From positions 1 through 7,918 of the forward strand of contig JAGREF010000065.1 of assembly GCA_020446665.1 (NCBI GenBank): a stretch of DNA of 7,918 nucleotides, written 5' to 3'. Below, one piece after another: positions 1 to 6,148 of this stretch. Origin of the DNA: Sphingomonadaceae bacterium (lineage in GTDB: Bacteria; Pseudomonadota; Alphaproteobacteria; Sphingomonadales; Sphingomonadaceae). The notes below the pieces were generated by a model that had not been told where the DNA came from, ran no database searches, and saw only the letters and a list, made by a program, of their open reading frames with translations. Made by a program: the position numbers and the translations under genes. Numbering within the stretch: position 1 is the stretch's first letter; every line of letters starts with the position of its first letter.

Positions 1-333
1 ATCGACTTCTATTTCGCCTGCACCGATATCACCGCCTATGACCTTGCCGTCACCCACGCCGCATGGTGCTTTGGCGCCGGCGGACGCGAATTTCGCCCCG
101 ATATCGCCGCAGCATTAATGGCTGGATATGAAGCGGTCCGGCCATTGAGCGACGCAGAACGGCAGGCTTTGCCGCTGATGGCACAGGGCGCAGCAATGCG
201 TTTCCTCTCCACGCGCGCCTATGACTGGCTGCACACGCCGGACGATGCACTGGTGATGCGCAAGGACCCGATGGATTTTGCCCGTCGCATGCGCTTTTAC
301 AAGGAAATGGGCGATCAGCCCTTTGCCGCATGA
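1..333 (+). CDS. thrB: Homoserine kinase, 3' end (partial)
   Basis: This is the C-terminal 110 residues of homoserine kinase, the cytoplasmic enzyme that phosphorylates homoserine with ATP on the way to threonine. The reading frame is open from the first base, so the start lies upstream of the window. The fragment begins IDFYFACTD followed by [12 protein letters not shown], which matches the end of the aminoglycoside-phosphotransferase-like fold used by the proteobacterial ThrB family, and continues through [15 protein letters not shown] and [15 protein letters not shown], the usual C-terminal helices. The catalytic loop would be further upstream and cannot be checked. The stop codon overlaps the rnhA start as ATGA, so the two genes are very likely co-transcribed and translationally coupled. 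The thrB-rnhA order is familiar from alphaproteobacteria. Identification rests on recognised sequence pattern plus context. Confidence 0.9.
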   Translation: MDFYFACTDITAYDLAVTHAAWCFGAGGREFRPDIAAALMAGYEAVRPLSDAERQALPLMAQGAAMRFLSTRAYDWLHTPDDALVMRKDPMDFARRMRFYKEMGDQPFAA

Positions 334-770
334 AGCGTGTGGAACTGTTCACGGATGGTGCCTGCAAAGGCAATCCCGGCCCCGGCGGTTGGGGCGCGTT
401 GCTGCGCATGGGCCAGCATGAAAAGGAACTGTCCGGCGCGGTTGCAGACACGACCAATAACCGCATGGAAATGCAGGCTGTCATCGAAGGTCTGAATGCT
501 CTGACCGAACCTTGCGAGGTCGATCTTTTTTCCGACAGCAAATATGTGATCGACGGGATCACCAAATGGGTCCACGGCTGGAAGAAGCGCGGCTGGGTCA
601 ATGCCAGCAAGAAGCCCGTGCTCAATGCCGATCTGTGGCACGATCTGATCGAAGCGAGCGCACGCCACAAGATCACCTGGAACTGGGTGCGCGGGCATAA
701 TGGCCATGTCGAGAATGAACGGGTGGACAAGCTCGCCAGCGATGCGGCGGCGGAAATCGCCCGAAAATAA
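330..770 (+). CDS. rnhA: Ribonuclease HI
   Basis: RNase HI cleaves the RNA strand of RNA-DNA hybrids, removing R-loops and primers in the cytoplasm. The 146-residue protein has the normal single-domain length. It opens with [19 protein letters not shown], the first catalytic strand. The active-site residues are all visible: D9, E47 (in NNRMEMQA), D69 (in LFSDSKYV), H123 (in VRGHNGH) and D133 (in NERVDKLA), each offset by one from the E. coli enzyme. The basic handle region, [14 protein letters not shown] (residues 84-97), is present. The ATG overlaps the thrB stop by four bases, which fixes the start and implies coupling to thrB. Nothing looks truncated or unusual. It faces ssb, with which it converges across 85 bases. 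Confidence 0.97.
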   Translation: MKRVELFTDGACKGNPGPGGWGALLRMGQHEKELSGAVADTTNNRMEMQAVIEGLNALTEPCEVDLFSDSKYVIDGITKWVHGWKKRGWVNASKKPVLNADLWHDLIEASARHKITWNWVRGHNGHVENERVDKLASDAAAEIARK

Positions 771-799
771 AGCCGCAGGACAAGCCACGCTCTGTCAGC

Positions 800-849
800 G
801 AAAGCTGCCCCTCCTCCGGCAGAAACAGTGCTTCACCGGCTCAGCTTTC
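800..849. terminator. Inverted repeat between convergent rnhA and ssb
   Basis: In the 85-base gap between the two stop codons there is an exact 8-bp inverted repeat, GAAAGCTG (800-807) and CAGCTTTC (842-849), with a 34-base loop. It could act as a transcription end for both convergent genes. No run of T follows on either side and the loop is long, so a classical intrinsic terminator is not shown. Nothing else is recognisable in 771-855. Confidence 0.25.
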
Positions 850-855
850 TTCGCC

Positions 856-1392
856 TCAGAACGGGATATCGTCATCCAGATCGTCATAGTTGGAGCCGCC
901 ACCGGACGACCCGCCGCCGCCCTGATTCCAGCCGCCACCATTGTCGCCGCCATTGCCGCCCCCACCAGAGCCGCCACCGCCCTGGTTCCAGCCGCCGCCA
1001 GAACCACCGCCGCGGTTGCCGCCACCGCCGCCACCGCCGCTGGCACCATCAAGCATGGTCAGCGTGCCATTCATCCCGCGCAGCACGACTTCTGTTGAAT
1101 AGCGATCATTGCCGCTCTGGTCCTGCCATTTGCGGGTCTGCAACTGGCCTTCGACATAGACCTTGCTGCCCTTGCGCAGAAAGCGTTCAACGACGCCCAC
1201 CAGCCCTTCGGAAAAAATCGCCACCGTGTGCCATTCGGTGCGTTCCTGCCGCTCGCCCGTATTGCGATCCTTCCACGTTTCCGTGGTCGCAATGCGCAGA
1301 TTGGCCACTTTGCCGCCATTCTGGAAGCTGCGGATTTCGGGATCGGCACCAAGATTGCCGATGAGCATAACTTTGTTGAGGCTGCCAGCCAT
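856..1392 (-). CDS. ssb: Single-stranded DNA-binding protein
   Basis: SSB coats single-stranded DNA during replication, recombination and repair and recruits partner enzymes through its C-terminal tip. The 178-residue protein has the canonical OB-fold from residue 1 to about 114: [20 protein letters not shown], the strand around [23 protein letters not shown], then [18 protein letters not shown] and [10 protein letters not shown]. Residues about 116-167 form an extremely glycine-rich tail containing two [11 protein letters not shown] units twenty residues apart. The acidic tip DDLDDDIPF ends the protein, which is the conserved partner-docking peptide. The start is the ATG at 1390-1392, preceded on the coding strand by a purine-rich AGAGAGGAAAG ribosome-binding region about 8 bases upstream. 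The gene lies 102 bases downstream of feoB on the same strand, enough room for its own promoter. I saw no obvious SOS box in that gap. Confidence 0.97.
   Translation of the reverse strand: MAGSLNKVMLIGNLGADPEIRSFQNGGKVANLRIATTETWKDRNTGERQERTEWHTVAIFSEGLVGVVERFLRKGSKVYVEGQLQTRKWQDQSGNDRYSTEVVLRGMNGTLTMLDGASGGGGGGGNRGGGSGGGWNQGGGGSGGGGNGGDNGGGWNQGGGGSSGGGSNYDDLDDDIPF
895..1038 (-). repeat. Low-complexity glycine repeat in SSB tail
   Basis: The DNA for SSB residues 119-166 is a GCC/ACC-rich (coding strand GGN) low-complexity tract. It contains two copies of a [11 protein letters not shown] unit centred on W135 and W155, with a period of 20 residues or 60 bases. The tract encodes the disordered linker between the OB-fold and the acidic tip, and is a likely place for slippage and length change between strains. 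Confidence 0.8.
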
Positions 1393-1396
1393 GGAA

Positions 1397-1438
1397 TCGC
1401 TTTCCTCTCTTTGAGTCGGCTTGGCTTATCGAAAGCGA
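1397..1438 (-). promoter_or_regulatory. Possible hairpin over the ssb ribosome-binding region
   Basis: An exact 8-bp inverted repeat, TCGCTTTC (1397-1404) and GAAAGCGA (1431-1438) on the + strand, lies just before ssb. In the ssb messenger the arm nearest the gene reads GAAAGCGA, part of AGAGAGGAAAGCGATTCC-ATG, so pairing would cover most of the purine-rich ribosome-binding stretch. The loop is 26 bases. The pairing is seen in the sequence; a regulatory role is inference. Confidence 0.35.
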
Positions 1439-1494
1439 GCCGCTGGTGCCAGTCGGCAGGGGGCATTTCCCACACCGGATGCCACGCGCTTAGG

Positions 1495-3348
1495 CTAAAG
1501 CCCCGCCGCCACCGCGATCCAGTAGGTCAGCCCCGCTGTCAGATAAGCCAGAGCGAACAGGTAAGCGAGCATGAAGGCGGGCCATTTCCAGCCATTCGTC
1601 TCTCGCCGTGCCACGGCAATGGTCGAAAGACATTGCGGCGCGAAGACAAACCAGGCGAGGAAGGCCAGCGCGGTGGGCAGGCTCCAGCGGGTGGAAAGCG
1701 TTTTCGCCAGCCCTTCGGCTTCGGCCTCTTCATCCTCGGCATCCACGGCATAGGTCGTCGCCAGCGAGGCAACCGCCACTTCGCGCGCGGCCATGGCGGG
1801 GATCAGCGACAGCGCCATTTCGCGGTTGAAGCCAATCGGTTCGACCACGACATGTAGGCCCGTCGCCAGCTTGCCCGCGATGGAAGCGTCCATCTGGCTT
1901 TCCCCCGGCCCGGCCTTGGGGAAACTGAGCAGCACCCACAGGATCACCGTGGCGGCAAAGATGATCGTGCCCGCGCGGCGCAGGAACACCCAAGCGCGCT
2001 GCCACAGGCCGATCAGCAAATCCTTGACATGCGGCAGCTGATAGCGCGGCATTTCCATGATGAACCCGCTCGCTGCCCCCTTGGTGACAGACCGGCGAAG
2101 CACCAGCGCCACGACCATCGCGCCGATAATCCCCGCGACATAGAGCGCAAACAGCACCAACCCCTGCAACCCTACCGGCCCCAGCACCTTGGTGTTGGGG
2201 ATGAAGGCCGCGATGATCACGGCGTAAACCGGCAGCCGCGCCGAACAGGTCATCAGCGGGGCGATCAGGATCGTGGTCAGCCGGTCTTTCGGATCGGAAA
2301 TGCTGCGCGTCGCCATGATGCCGGGAATGGCGCAGGCAAAGCTGGAGAGCAGCGGGATGAAGCTGCGGCCGGACAGGCCGACAAACTGCATCATGCGGTC
2401 CATCAAAAAGGCCGCTCGGGCCATATATCCGGTCGATTCCATCAGCAGGATAAAGAAGAACAGGATCACGATCTGCGGCAGGAACACCACCACAGAGCCG
2501 ACCCCGGCCAGCACGCCTTCGGTCAGAAAATCTCGCGGCAATCCGGCAGGCAGTGTAGCCGATACCCACTCGCTGATCGCCCCCACCCCGCCATCCAGCG
2601 CGTCAGCGAAAGGGGTGGCCCAGGCGAACACTGCCTGGAAGATCACGAATAGCAGGCCGAACAGGATCACCGGCCCCAGCCATGGATTGAGGAAAAGCTT
2701 GTCCAGACCCGTATGGATGCGGTGCTCTGCGCTTTGCGAAAGGATCGCCGCCTTGGCGATATTGCGCGCCGCCAGCCGCCGCTCCGGCAGAGTCAGATGC
2801 GGCTGGTTGTGATCTTTCGGATCGCTGGCTGCCTGCACCTCGGCATTGTTGATCGCCCAGACGAGATCGGCAATGCCGCGCCGCCGCACCGCTACGGTCG
2901 GCACCACAGGCACGCCCAGTGCCTCGGACAAGGCAGAGGGATCGAGCACCAGCCCGTCGCGCTCGGCCAGATCAATCATGTTGAGCGCGACCACAGTCGG
3001 CCGCCCCAGCGCCAGCACTTCCTGCGCGAAGACCAGATGCTGCTCCAGATTGGCCGCATCCAGCACCAGCACCAGCACTTCGGGCTGCGCTTCGCCTGCG
3101 AATTCGCCGTGGACGACCTTGCGCGTTACTTCTTCATCGGGGCTGCTGGCATCGAAGCTGTAGCTGCCCGGCAGGTCGATCAGTTCCAGTGTCTCGCCGC
3201 CCGGCAGCACCAGCCGCCCGGCCTTGCGCTCCACTGTAACACCCGGATAATTGGCGATTTTCTGCCGCGCACCGGTGAGCATGTTGAACAGCGCGCTCTT
3301 GCCCGCATTGGGATTGCCCACCAGCGCGGCTGTGCGAATGCGCGTCAT
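1495..3348 (-). CDS. feoB: Ferrous iron transporter FeoB
   Basis: FeoB is the inner-membrane Fe2+ permease with an N-terminal GTPase. The 617-residue protein starts with a G domain: G1 GNPNAGKS (11-18), the switch region YPGVTVE with T38, G3 DLPG (58-61) and G4 NMID (123-126). The usual SA-type G5 is not clear; the position reads PTVAVRRRG. A helical spacer follows, and membrane segments start near residue 224 (WLGPVILFGLL). Conserved permease features are present: the FLPQIVIL gate segment (289-296), C339 in SSFACAIPGIMATRSI, C368 in LMTCSARLPVY, and C573 in FAPQCLSTIAV. The length is on the short side compared with the E. coli protein of over 750 residues. I chose the ATG at 3346-3348, one base after the feoA stop (TGA-G-ATG), rather than a possible earlier start 39 bases upstream, because the GTPase fold begins directly after it and the longer form would overlap feoA. 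It is coupled to feoA. No feoC follows. Confidence 0.96.
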   Translation of the reverse strand: MTRIRTAALVGNPNAGKSALFNMLTGARQKIANYPGVTVERKAGRLVLPGGETLELIDLPGSYSFDASSPDEEVTRKVVHGEFAGEAQPEVLVLVLDAANLEQHLVFAQEVLALGRPTVVALNMIDLAERDGLVLDPSALSEALGVPVVPTVAVRRRGIADLVWAINNAEVQAASDPKDHNQPHLTLPERRLAARNIAKAAILSQSAEHRIHTGLDKLFLNPWLGPVILFGLLFVIFQAVFAWATPFADALDGGVGAISEWVSATLPAGLPRDFLTEGVLAGVGSVVVFLPQIVILFFFILLMESTGYMARAAFLMDRMMQFVGLSGRSFIPLLSSFACAIPGIMATRSISDPKDRLTTILIAPLMTCSARLPVYAVIIAAFIPNTKVLGPVGLQGLVLFALYVAGIIGAMVVALVLRRSVTKGAASGFIMEMPRYQLPHVKDLLIGLWQRAWVFLRRAGTIIFAATVILWVLLSFPKAGPGESQMDASIAGKLATGLHVVVEPIGFNREMALSLIPAMAAREVAVASLATTYAVDAEDEEAEAEGLAKTLSTRWSLPTALAFLAWFVFAPQCLSTIAVARRETNGWKWPAFMLAYLFALAYLTAGLTYWIAVAAGL

Positions 3349-3349
3349 C

Positions 3350-3595
3350 TCAGGCCTGCTCCACCCGGATCGCCATGGCACGGGCATGGTTGCGCCGCAT
3401 GGCCACGGTCATCCGGCCGATCACGATTGCCAGCGGATCGCGCCCGCCAAACACACCGGCATGGGCCAGCGAAACCTCTGCCCCTTCATCCAGCCCGAGC
3501 GCACGCAGCCGCTTCGCTTCATCGGGGGCGAGCATCGACCAGTCCACCGCAGTGATAGTCGCGCTCTGGCCACGCTGGAGATCATCAAGAGTCAT
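3350..3595 (-). CDS. feoA: FeoA domain protein (ferrous iron transport accessory)
   Basis: FeoA is a small cytoplasmic SH3-like protein needed for FeoB-dependent Fe2+ uptake, though its exact action is not settled. The 81-residue protein has the family pattern: a short N-terminal strand (MTLDDLQRGQSATI), the helix-turn AKRLRALGLDEGAEVSLA (about 27-44), where the (K/R)RL..LG...G core is conserved, and the closing strands DPLAIVIGRMTVAMRRNHARAM. The ATG at 3593-3595 is preceded on the coding strand by GGAG with seven bases between (GGAGTCGCATG begins within this), a good ribosome-binding site. The gene is first in the feoAB unit and directly downstream of a promoter-like sequence with an overlapping Fur-like operator, so iron-dependent repression is expected but inferred. 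Confidence 0.93.
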   Translation of the reverse strand: MTLDDLQRGQSATITAVDWSMLAPDEAKRLRALGLDEGAEVSLAHAGVFGGRDPLAIVIGRMTVAMRRNHARAMAIRVEQA

Positions 3596-3623
3596 GCGAC
3601 TCCGCTGCCAGAGCGCGCAAGCA

Positions 3624-3642
3624 ATTGCAACTGATTATCAAT
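3624..3642 (-). promoter_or_regulatory. Fur-like operator upstream of feoA
   Basis: The + strand reads ATTGCAACTGATTATCAAT, a 19-bp imperfect palindrome in which 6 of 9 base pairs match around a central base. On the feoA coding strand it contains TGATAATCA, identical to the core of the classical enterobacterial Fur box; aligned over 19 positions it matches that consensus at about 13. It lies about 28 bases before the feoA start and overlaps the proposed -10 element, the usual position for an iron-dependent repressor site. Which Fur-family protein binds it in this organism cannot be decided from here. Confidence 0.55.
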
Positions 3643-3662
3643 AAGAACTACTCCCATGCCAG
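3634..3662 (-). promoter_or_regulatory. Candidate sigma-70 promoter of feoAB
   Basis: On the minus strand a -35-like CTGGCA (+ coordinates 3657-3662, 4 of 6 consensus bases) and a -10-like GATAAT (3634-3639, 5 of 6) are separated by exactly 17 bases. The predicted start of transcription would fall near 3625-3628, about 30 bases before the feoA ATG. The -10 sits inside the Fur-like palindrome. The -35 is weak, so this is a candidate only. Confidence 0.45.
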
Positions 3663-3733
3663 CCTACATGGCGCAGAGCAGTCAACCGGTCTTTGTCCGA
3701 ACGCAAATTTGCCGGCCCTTTGCGGGCGGCGGC

Positions 3734-4390
3734 TCAGCGCGCCGGGTAGCGTAGCCGGCCAAGAAAGCGGACCGGGCTGAAATATTCCCGATCGCTGTTC
3801 AGCCATTTGGCCTTGGTCTTCTCGAACTTCATCACCCCGTCGATCCGGCGGTCGAGAAAGGCGCGGGTTTCGGCCTTGTCTTCGCTCTCATCGTCGATGA
3901 ACACAGCCAGCGTGGCGGAATAGATACCGGCGAGGATCGTGCGCTTGGTATAGTGATTATAGTCGGTCGCCGTATCGCCTGCGAGCCGCCACATCGCATC
4001 GGCGCTGCGCCATGCGGTCTTGAGCGCGCGGCGGGCATTGCGCGGCATCGCCATGATCGCCATGGCCCGGCGCAAGGCCTCTTCCCGGCCCAGTGCCTGA
4101 TCAAGCCGGAACTGCACCAGCACGCGAATGCGTTCGCGGATTTTCATTGTGGCCAGCTTTTCCGCGGGCAATTCCCGCTCCATCGCTGCGTCCACCGTGT
4201 CGATCCAGGCGCAGATCATGTCCATCGCCCCGCCCGGAAAGGCCAGTTTGGCAACAGCCAGATCAACTCCGTTCTGGCTGGCAGTCTCGGCCAGTGCTTC
4301 CTCGCCCCAGCCATCGAAAATTGCCGCATCGGCAATGGCAGGCGCCAGTGCGAGGCGCATTTCATCAAGCGTGAGATCGGCCATGTCCAT
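3734..4390 (-). CDS. COQ9 family protein (ubiquinone biosynthesis)
   Basis: COQ9-family proteins bind isoprenoid lipids and assist ubiquinone biosynthesis; in mitochondria COQ9 helps COQ7 hydroxylate the quinone head group. The 218-residue protein is about the usual bacterial length. Its N-terminal half is helical and resembles a TetR-like start (LADAA..DGWGEEAL type pattern at about 14-35), and the C-terminal half carries the family hallmark WRLAGDTATDYNHYTKR (134-150), followed by ILAGIYSATLAVFIDD. No signal peptide or membrane span is evident, so it is cytoplasmic or membrane-peripheral. The ATG at 4388-4390 comes two bases after the ankyrin gene's stop (TGA-CC-ATG); a second ATG two codons on is equally possible. 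The tight spacing implies coupling with the ankyrin gene upstream. About 138 bases separate it from feoA downstream. I am confident of the family, less so of the precise step. Confidence 0.9.
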   Translation of the reverse strand: MDMADLTLDEMRLALAPAIADAAIFDGWGEEALAETASQNGVDLAVAKLAFPGGAMDMICAWIDTVDAAMERELPAEKLATMKIRERIRVLVQFRLDQALGREEALRRAMAIMAMPRNARRALKTAWRSADAMWRLAGDTATDYNHYTKRTILAGIYSATLAVFIDDESEDKAETRAFLDRRIDGVMKFEKTKAKWLNSDREYFSPVRFLGRLRYPAR

Positions 4391-4392
4391 GG

Positions 4393-5013
4393 TCAGAAAC
4401 TGGGGCCGTAGGTTTTTGCCTCCGGCTTGCCCTTGCGCTCTTCATCAGCGCGTTCAATTTCCGCGAGCATGGCCGAATTGCGCCCCATCAGGGTTGCATA
4501 ATCGCGCGCCGAGCGGCCGGAATTGTCATTGCGTTCCGGATCGGCCCCTTTGGACAGGAGCAGGCGCACCATGCCCGCATCGCGGCGGTGCACAGCAGCA
4601 ATCAGCGGTGTTTCACCGGCATCATTGGCCACATCGGTGCGCGCGCCTGCATCAATCAGCGCATCGACACCTTCCACGAAACCCAGACTGACAGCCAGCA
4701 TCAGCGGCGTGACGCCTTTCTTGTCGGCAATATTGGGATTGGCGCCCTTTTGCGCCAGGAACTGAATCCACACCACATCGCGCCGGGCCGTGACGATATG
4801 CAGCGCGGTTTCCCCGCTGGTGATGTCACGCGCATTGATAACAGTCGTGCCCGGCTCGTTCAGCGCGTCGGTAACTTCATCCCCGTTGCGGTCCTTCACC
4901 GATTTGAGGAATTCATAGCCGTCAGAGAACATTTGCCCGCCCGCCGGCACACTTGCCAGCAGGGCAGCCGCAGCTGCGATCAAACCATGTTTGCGGAAAA
5001 AGGGGCGTGCCAC
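4393..5013 (-). CDS. Exported ankyrin-repeat protein
   Basis: This 206-residue protein has an N-terminal signal peptide (ARPFFRKHG then a hydrophobic stretch LIAAAAALLAS; likely cleavage after A24 in SVPA-GG), so it is probably periplasmic. After an opening helical segment (about 30-63) come three clear ankyrin repeats: SGETALHIVTARRD (66-97), KGVTPLMLAVSLGF (99-130) and AGETPLIAAVHRRD (132-163), with a degenerate fourth unit from 165 and a charged tail KGKPEAKTYGPSF. Ankyrin repeats mediate protein-protein contacts; the partner is unknown. I chose GTG at 5011-5013 because GGAG lies nine bases before it; a TTG five codons earlier (5026-5028) is the alternative, with only a weak AGG before it. 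The stop is two bases from the COQ9 start, so the two form an operon. It diverges from the SCO gene. No enzymatic function is implied. Confidence 0.85.
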   Translation of the reverse strand: MARPFFRKHGLIAAAAALLASVPAGGQMFSDGYEFLKSVKDRNGDEVTDALNEPGTTVINARDITSGETALHIVTARRDVVWIQFLAQKGANPNIADKKGVTPLMLAVSLGFVEGVDALIDAGARTDVANDAGETPLIAAVHRRDAGMVRLLLSKGADPERNDNSGRSARDYATLMGRNSAMLAEIERADEERKGKPEAKTYGPSF

Positions 5014-5081
5014 CTTTCCAGTCTCCAATTATTACCTAGTTATGGACTCGAATGTCCTTGTCCAAGATCGGTTAGCAGAGC
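5014..5081. promoter_or_regulatory. Divergent intergenic region, ankyrin gene / SCO gene
   Basis: These 68 bases must hold the promoters for both divergent units. The region is AT-richer than the genes around it. It contains a short inverted repeat GGAC-TCGAAT-GTCC (5044-5057) and, next to it, CTTGTCCAAG. I could not assign convincing -35/-10 pairs to either direction, so only the layout supports a promoter role. Confidence 0.4.
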
Positions 5082-5717
5082 ATGAACCAGTCCGCCATGC
5101 CCCCTTTGTTTTCTCGTCCGCTAAACCTGCTGGCAGCGCTGGGGGTTCCCGCGCTTGCCCTCGCCCTGGCCGCGTGTAGCCCCCAAGGCAGCGAAACGAA
5201 TGAGGAGCCGCCGCTGGCCGGGGCGCCGATTGGCGGTGATTTCGAACTCATCAATAGCAAGGGCGAGACTGTTCGCTGGGCCGATTTTCGCGGCAAGTGG
5301 ACCATCGTCTATTTCGGCTATGCCTATTGCCCCGATATCTGCCCCACTGACATGCAGCGCACGATTCAGGGCCTGAAGCTGTTCGGGCAGGAAGATGCAG
5401 AGCGGGCGGCTTCGATCCAGCCCATCTTTATCTCCGTCGATCCGGAGCGCGATACGCCAGACGTGGTGGGCCAGTTCACCAGCGCATTTTCCGACCAGCT
5501 GATCGGCCTCACCGGCACACCGGAACAGGTCAAACAGGCCGGCGATGCCTTCCGCGTCTATTATAATCGCGGGGAAGATACGGCAGGCGGCGGCTATCTG
5601 GTGGATCACACCAACATCACCTATCTCTTCGATCCCGATGGCAAACCCATCGCCACCCTGCCCACCGATCAGGGACCGGAAGCCATTGCCGCCGAGCTGG
5701 ATAAATGGGTGAGCTGA
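5082..5717 (+). CDS. SCO1/SenC/PrrC family copper chaperone lipoprotein
   Basis: SCO proteins are thioredoxin-fold copper chaperones, anchored on the periplasmic side of the inner membrane, that help build the CuA centre of cytochrome c oxidase and may also act in redox signalling. This 211-residue protein has a hydrophobic leader ending in a lipobox-like LALAAC (C32), so it is probably lipid-anchored. The copper site is complete: C83 and C87 in YCPDICPTDMQ and the distal H176 in YLVDHTNITYLF. The strand IFISVDPERDTP and the closing FDPDGKPIATL are also typical. The ATG at 5082 gives the full leader; a second in-frame ATG at 5097 would still leave a usable leader, and neither has a strong ribosome-binding site. 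The gene overlaps the next one by 13 bases. No oxidase genes are nearby in the window. Confidence 0.94.
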   Translation: MNQSAMPPLFSRPLNLLAALGVPALALALAACSPQGSETNEEPPLAGAPIGGDFELINSKGETVRWADFRGKWTIVYFGYAYCPDICPTDMQRTIQGLKLFGQEDAERAASIQPIFISVDPERDTPDVVGQFTSAFSDQLIGLTGTPEQVKQAGDAFRVYYNRGEDTAGGGYLVDHTNITYLFDPDGKPIATLPTDQGPEAIAAELDKWVS

Positions 5718-6148
5718 GGGATCGCTTCTGGGAGCTGCCGCTCAACCAGCTGACCCGCCCCGAATGGGAGGCCCTATGCGATGGCTGCGGGCGGTGCTGC
5801 CTGCACAAGCTGGAAGATGCCGATACCGGCGCGATTGAGCAGACCAATGTTGCCTGCATGCTGCTCGACACCAGAACCGCGCGCTGCAGTGACTATCGCA
5901 ATCGCAAGGCCTTTGTGCCTGATTGCCTGCGGCTGACCGCAAAGCTGGTGGATGAAATCGCCTGGCTTCCTGCCAGCTGCGCTTACCGGCTGCGGGCGGA
6001 TGGCAAGCCTCTGCATAGCTGGCATCCGCTGCTTTCCGGCGATCCCAATTCCGTCCGCCGGGCGGGTATTTCCGTTGCCGGGCGGGTGGTCAGCGAGAAT
6101 GATGCCGGGCCGCTGGAACATCACATCGTCGAATGGGACGAGGCGTGA
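5705..6148 (+). CDS. YcgN/UPF0260 family cysteine-cluster protein
   Basis: A 147-residue protein of the YcgN-like cysteine cluster family (UPF0260), whose function is not established. It starts with the family opening FWELPLNQLTRPEWEALCDGC. Eight cysteines are arranged as in the family: C25, C28, C31 and C32 (CDGCGRCC), C51, C61, C74 (FVPDC) and C92 (PASCAYR). This pattern is consistent with binding zinc or an iron-sulfur cluster, which is inference. The middle shows CSDYRNRKAFVPDC, and the C-terminal part SWHPLLSGDPNSVRRAGISV is also characteristic. No signal peptide is visible, so it is cytoplasmic. The ATG at 5705 lies inside the end of the SCO gene (13-base overlap), which fixes the start and suggests coupled translation; the 3' end likewise overlaps the metallopeptidase gene. 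Confidence 0.92.
   Translation: MGELRDRFWELPLNQLTRPEWEALCDGCGRCCLHKLEDADTGAIEQTNVACMLLDTRTARCSDYRNRKAFVPDCLRLTAKLVDEIAWLPASCAYRLRADGKPLHSWHPLLSGDPNSVRRAGISVAGRVVSENDAGPLEHHIVEWDEA

Noticed and set aside
50..730. Minus-strand open frame of 226 codons opposite thrB and rnhA
   Set aside because: It lies antisense to two clearly recognisable genes, its translation is rich in Arg, Pro and Cys without family resemblance, and it is explained by GC-rich third positions.
895..1038. Regular repeats in this tract as a CRISPR or tandem regulatory array
   Set aside because: The repeats are in frame inside ssb and encode the glycine linker; there are no unique spacers of constant length.
700..1098. Plus-strand Ala/Thr-rich frame over the ssb tail
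   Set aside because: It is the mirror of the GGN glycine codons in the SSB tail; low-complexity translation and no independent start signal.
1462..1483. GGCAT/ATGCC inverted repeat after feoB as an intrinsic terminator
   Set aside because: The stem is only five base pairs with a 12-base loop and has no following T run, so I do not list it as a terminator.
3349..3387. Longer FeoB start 13 codons upstream
   Set aside because: It would overlap the end of feoA and add residues before the G1 strand; the ATG one base after the feoA stop fits the family and coupling better.
2713..3555. Plus-strand open frame of 280 codons opposite feoB and feoA
   Set aside because: It is antisense to the GTPase domain of FeoB and to FeoA, and its His/Arg/Gln-rich translation has no recognisable motif.
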